DNA of 64,000 nucleotides from Postechiella sp039985655 (GTDB lineage Bacteria > Bacteroidota > Bacteroidia > Flavobacteriales > Flavobacteriaceae), in assembly GCA_039985655.1 (NCBI GenBank), contig JBDWSF010000003.1:1-64000 (forward strand). Direction: 5' to 3'. Every line of letters begins with the position of its first letter. Within the stretch, counting starts at the first letter, position 1. The position numbers were made by a program, and so were the translations under genes. A model generated the notes under the pieces. It had not been told where the DNA came from. It was given only the letters and a program-made list of their open reading frames with translations, and ran no database searches. Below, one piece after another: positions 60,885-64,000 of this stretch.

Positions 60885-62135
60885 TCACACACAAATTAAT
60901 TGCATAGTTTCATCTGTTTGTTGTTTTAATAACACCGTTTTGCCAGTTTCTAATTGATCTATTACTTGTTGATTATAATGTCTTATAGTATAAAGCGATA
61001 CGTTTTTATGGCAAGTAATTTTAAATTTTGCTTTTAATTGCTGTAGTAAATCATCTAAGTTATTATAAACATTATCTACACATACCGAAAAACTTATTGC
61101 TGAGTTTTGAATCACATCAACTTTCATTTTATAAAGGTGTAATAGATTGAAAATTTCACTAATATTTTCTTCAACAACATAAGAGAAATCTAAAGAGGAT
61201 AACGAGATTAATACTTGATTCTTTTTAACTATAAAACACGGAATGTTAGGGTCTAAACGAAGTGCTTTACCAACCATAGTCCCTACGTTTTCTGGGTTTA
61301 AAAATGATTTTACAAACAACGGAATTTCTTTGCGTTGCAAGGGTTGTAATGTTTTTGGATGAATAACAGAAGCTCCGTAAAAAGCTAATTCTATGGCTTC
61401 GCGATACGATATTTTATTTAAGAGTTGTGCGTTTTCAAAATAGCGGGGGTCGGCATTTAAGATACCTGGTACATCTTTCCAAATGGTAACACGTTGTGCG
61501 TTTAAACAATAGGCGAAAATGGAAGCTGTATAATCGCTTCCTTCTCGACCTAATGTTGTTGTGAAATTATTTGAATCACTTCCTAAAAAACCTTGCGTAA
61601 TGTTTAAGATAGATGTATTAAATGTTTGATTGATGCGAGATTGTGTTTGTTCCCAATTTACATTAGCGCGTCTATAATAACTATCTGTTTTAATATATTC
61701 GCGAACATCAATCCAATTATTTTTTAAGCCAATACTGTTGAGATATTCGCTAATAATGGTTGTTGATACTAACTCGCCAAAGCCAATAATTTGGTCGTAA
61801 ACAAAATTATAATTGGGGGATTTATTACTTTTTAAAAACTGATTTAACTCTTCAAAAAGAGTTGCTGTTTTATTAAAAACTGGGTGCCTTTCATTTTCAA
61901 ATAAATCTAAAAGAATGACGTTGTGATATTTTTTAACGTCTTGATAGGCGCTTTGTAATTCAGGTTTATTATCAAAATAATTTTTTAAGACAAGCTCTAA
62001 AGCATTTGTGGTTTTACCCATCGCAGATACCACAATTAAGGTGTTTTTAAATTCAACCTTTTGTAATACTAGAGCTAAGTTTTTTATACCATTAGCATCT
62101 TTTACCGAAGCTCCTCCAAATTTAAATACCTGCAT
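60885..62135 (-). CDS. Aspartate kinase
   Basis: A 416-residue monofunctional aspartokinase with the nucleotide/aspartate motif VFKFGGASVKDANGIKNL at the N-terminus, TTLGREGSDYTASIFAY, and a C-terminal ACT-type region from about residue 280. It makes aspartyl phosphate for lysine, threonine and methionine synthesis. Its start overlaps the end of the GNAT gene by 14 bp, so they are one transcript. The last 40 residues are variable. Confidence 0.93.
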   Translation of the reverse strand: MQVFKFGGASVKDANGIKNLALVLQKVEFKNTLIVVSAMGKTTNALELVLKNYFDNKPELQSAYQDVKKYHNVILLDLFENERHPVFNKTATLFEELNQFLKSNKSPNYNFVYDQIIGFGELVSTTIISEYLNSIGLKNNWIDVREYIKTDSYYRRANVNWEQTQSRINQTFNTSILNITQGFLGSDSNNFTTTLGREGSDYTASIFAYCLNAQRVTIWKDVPGILNADPRYFENAQLLNKISYREAIELAFYGASVIHPKTLQPLQRKEIPLFVKSFLNPENVGTMVGKALRLDPNIPCFIVKKNQVLISLSSLDFSYVVEENISEIFNLLHLYKMKVDVIQNSAISFSVCVDNVYNNLDDLLQQLKAKFKITCHKNVSLYTIRHYNQQVIDQLETGKTVLLKQQTDETMQLICV

Positions 62136-62616
62136 GTTCTAGTTTTGCTATATAGTTTTTAATAGCTTCTTCGTTTAGTTGCACAACATCCCAATCGCGC
62201 ATAACATTTGCGCCTTTACTTTCATAAAAAGATATCGCTGATTCGTTCCAATCTATGACTTCCCAATTAATCCGTTTTGCATTTATGCTATCTGCATATT
62301 TAACAACTTCATCTAATAAGGCCGTTCCAAGACCAGAACCTCTATGTTTTTCGCTAACTATTAAATCTTCTAAATGAATGATCTTCCCTTTCCATGTAGA
62401 GTAGCGGTTGTAAATTAATGCAATCCCTTCAATTTTTTCGTTGATCTCAGCCACAAAACATTTAAAGGCGGGTGCTTCTCCAAAACCATCGTTTTGTAAA
62501 TCTTCAACGGTTACTTCAACAGCATGTGTTTCTTTTTCAAATGTAGCTAAGGCCTTAATTAAATCAAGCACTTGTGACATATCCTCTCTATTTGCTAATC
62601 TAATTGTATAATTCAT
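62122..62616 (-). CDS. GNAT-family N-acetyltransferase
   Basis: A 164-residue GNAT protein with the acetyl-CoA loop SEKHRGSGLGTALLDEV (R/Q-x-x-G-x-G/A) and the closing NWEVIDWNESAISFYESKGA typical of diamine/histone-type acetyltransferases. The acceptor is unknown. It is transcribed with the aspartate kinase and divergent from fbp. Confidence 0.88.
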   Translation of the reverse strand: MNYTIRLANREDMSQVLDLIKALATFEKETHAVEVTVEDLQNDGFGEAPAFKCFVAEINEKIEGIALIYNRYSTWKGKIIHLEDLIVSEKHRGSGLGTALLDEVVKYADSINAKRINWEVIDWNESAISFYESKGANVMRDWDVVQLNEEAIKNYIAKLEHAGI

Positions 62617-62635
62617 AAATAATATTCTTGTTTTT

Positions 62636-62643
62636 CAAATATA
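62636..62643 (-). promoter_or_regulatory. Bacteroidota -7 box for the GNAT-aspartate kinase transcript
   Basis: On the minus strand TATATTTG matches TAnnTTTG exactly, 19 bp before the GNAT start codon. Confidence 0.55.
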
Positions 62644-62686
62644 CTTTAAAGTTGATAGTTTAATAACATTAATAATAACGAAAACG

Positions 62687-62717
62687 TTGTAGTTGCGTGA
62701 AAAATAATGGATATTTG
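62687..62717 (+). promoter_or_regulatory. Probable fbp promoter
   Basis: TTG at 62687-62689, a 20-bp spacer and GATATTTG (62710-62717) match the -33/-7 pattern with one mismatch. It ends 21 bp before ATG 62739. An upstream GTG (62697) would lie inside the promoter, so the ATG is the start. Confidence 0.6.
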
Positions 62718-62738
62718 CAAAACAAAACTAAACATTAT

Positions 62739-63746
62739 ATGTCTCACAAAAAGCAAACTTTAGGAGAATTTATTATTGAAAATCAATCCTCATTTAAATT
62801 TTCTTCAGGCGAATTATCTAGCCTTTTAAATTCAATTCGATTAGCTGCAAAAGTAGTAAATCATGAAGTTAATAAAGCAGGATTAGTAGATATTATAGGG
62901 GCTGCTGGCGATACTAATATTCAAGGCGAAGATCAGCAAAAGCTAGATGTTTATGCCAATGAAAAGTTTATACAAACGCTCACAAAAAGAAATATTGTTT
63001 GTGGTATTGCAAGTGAAGAAGAGGATGATTTTATTGCGATAAATAGTCAAGATGAAAATCATCAAAATAAATATGTTGTTTTAATAGATCCTTTAGATGG
63101 TTCGTCAAATATTGATGTGAATGTATCTGTTGGGACTATTTTTTCTATTTACAGACGTGTTACCCCTGTTGGAACACCAGTAAAACTTGAAGATTTTTTA
63201 CAAAAAGGAATTGAGCAAGTAGCTGCTGGTTATGTGGTTTATGGGACATCTACTATGTTAGTTTATACCACTGGAGATGGTGTTAATGGGTTTACTCTAA
63301 ACCCTGCAATTGGAACGTTTTACTTATCGCATCCTAACATGCAATTCCCTGACGACGGGAACATTTATTCTGTAAATGAGGGGAACTATATTCATTTTCC
63401 GCAAGGGGTGAAAAATTATATTAAATATTGTCAGCAAGAAGAAGATGATAGGCCTTACACGTCTAGATATATTGGGTCTTTAGTATCCGATTTTCATAGA
63501 AATATGATTAAGGGTGGGATTTATTTATATCCGCAAAGTTCAAAAAATCCTAATGGGAAATTACGTTTACTTTACGAATGTAATCCTATGGCATTTTTAG
63601 CTGAGCAAGCCAATGGGAAATCTAGTGATGGATTTATAAGAACTATGGAAGTTGAACCGACAGAACTACACCAACGTGTACCATTTATCTGCGGAAGCAA
63701 AAACATGGTTGAAAAGGCTGAGGCGTTTATGCGTGATGCTGAATAG
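62739..63746 (+). CDS. fbp: Class I fructose-1,6-bisphosphatase
   Basis: A 335-residue gluconeogenic enzyme that converts fructose 1,6-bisphosphate to fructose 6-phosphate. The metal-binding motif is VLIDPLDGSSNIDVNVSVGT, with GIASEEEDDF (E pair) before it and YIGSLVSDFHRNMIKGGIYL, the substrate site, later. The length is typical. The start follows the promoter, as described. Divergent from GNAT-aspartate kinase, a conserved flavobacterial order. Confidence 0.95.
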   Translation: MSHKKQTLGEFIIENQSSFKFSSGELSSLLNSIRLAAKVVNHEVNKAGLVDIIGAAGDTNIQGEDQQKLDVYANEKFIQTLTKRNIVCGIASEEEDDFIAINSQDENHQNKYVVLIDPLDGSSNIDVNVSVGTIFSIYRRVTPVGTPVKLEDFLQKGIEQVAAGYVVYGTSTMLVYTTGDGVNGFTLNPAIGTFYLSHPNMQFPDDGNIYSVNEGNYIHFPQGVKNYIKYCQQEEDDRPYTSRYIGSLVSDFHRNMIKGGIYLYPQSSKNPNGKLRLLYECNPMAFLAEQANGKSSDGFIRTMEVEPTELHQRVPFICGSKNMVEKAEAFMRDAE

Positions 63747-63803
63747 GACTAATCGTTGTGTCACCTAGAATAAATAGGTTGACAATTATTAAATAATTTA
63801 AAT

Positions 63804-63836
63804 AAAACCAGAGAAGTTAGCTTCTCTGGTTTTTTG
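63804..63836 (+). terminator. Intrinsic terminator after fbp
   Basis: AAAACCAGAGAAG, loop TTAG and CTTCTCTGGTTTT form a perfect 13-bp stem with a T run after it, about 58 bp past the stop codon. Confidence 0.9.
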
Positions 63837-63911
63837 TTATTCTAAACCTGAGCTCGATTAATGTTCAAAATGTAACATGTTTAATTTCAGAAATAAAGAA
63901 TTGTTATTATA

Positions 63912-63940
63912 CCCCACAAGGTTTTTGAAATCTTGTGGAA
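63912..63940. repeat. Short inverted repeat at the right edge
   Basis: CCACAAG and CTTGTGG pair around an 11-nt loop (GTTTTTGAAAT). It may be another dispersed hairpin element. The rest of 63837-64000 shows no gene. Confidence 0.45.
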
Positions 63941-64000
63941 TTTAAATAACTAACTGGTAATTAATGGTTTATTGGTTTTTCTGAGTTTAAAACCCCTACA

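Overview
The window is a low-GC, gene-dense stretch of a chromosome from the Bacteroidota, almost certainly a marine-type Flavobacteriaceae. The evidence is type IX secretion sorting domains (types A and B), the acpP-fabF-rnc-IPExxxVDY-pyk cluster, a complete bat (aerotolerance) operon, DUF1800/DUF1501 pairing, promoters of the form TAnnTTTG, and weak or absent Shine-Dalgarno sequences. I cannot fix the genus. There are no rRNA or tRNA genes, no CRISPR array and no prophage.

Layout. 1-4.2 kb: end of a T9SS-exported HYR-domain protein, a DPM1-like family-2 glycosyltransferase, a TMTC-like membrane glycosyltransferase with TPRs, then a decayed IS5-type transposase. 4.3-9.7 kb (minus): a purine and nucleotide block (PurF-like amidotransferase, PfkB kinase, RNase HI, cyclase-family hydrolase, PurN). 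9.8-14.2 kb (plus): acyl carrier protein, FabF, RNase III, IPExxxVDY protein, pyruvate kinase. 14.5-17.6 kb: DinB, a CYTH protein, a YCII-type lipoprotein, a membrane EEP phosphatase. 17.7-33.6 kb: an accessory-looking region in which three paralogous secreted proteins, DUF2071, NUDIX and DUF559 genes surround penicillin-binding protein 1C and a giant alpha-2-macroglobulin lipoprotein. Those two are normally neighbours and are here about 5.7 kb apart. 33.8-42.1 kb: ALDH7-type aldehyde dehydrogenase, DUF1800/DUF1501 pair, lipase, AlbA_2 protein, four-helix-bundle protein, SDR oxidoreductase. 42.4-51.9 kb: moxR-DUF58-(BatD-like)-batA-batB-batC-batD-batE. 52-56.6 kb: carbonic anhydrase, CvpA, a conserved unknown, a hydroxyacid dehydrogenase, DUF1801, VOC and TauE/SafE genes. 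56.7-58.8 kb: TM2 protein and a pump-less arsenic-type cluster (arsR, DUF6428, arsC-like). 58.9-63.8 kb: OlsF-like bifunctional acyltransferase, aspartate kinase plus GNAT, and divergent fructose-1,6-bisphosphatase.

The most unusual content is mostly non-coding or structural. A family of five dispersed intergenic elements shares ends (GCGTTA...TAACGC) but carries different internal hairpins. Hairpin elements of the CCCGCGAAGGCGGG type lie in the gaps before several starts. A perfect 48-bp palindrome overlaps a stop codon. A terminator-like hairpin lies inside the 5' coding end of rnc. Three secreted paralogues appear to lack ATG/GTG/TTG starts and probably begin at ATT; two of them arose by a tandem duplication that carried along a fragment of the neighbouring DUF2071 gene. 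The most attractive functional hypothesis is a small protein O-glycosylation module at the left edge: donor-lipid synthase, TMTC-like transferase and an adjacent exported Ig-like substrate.
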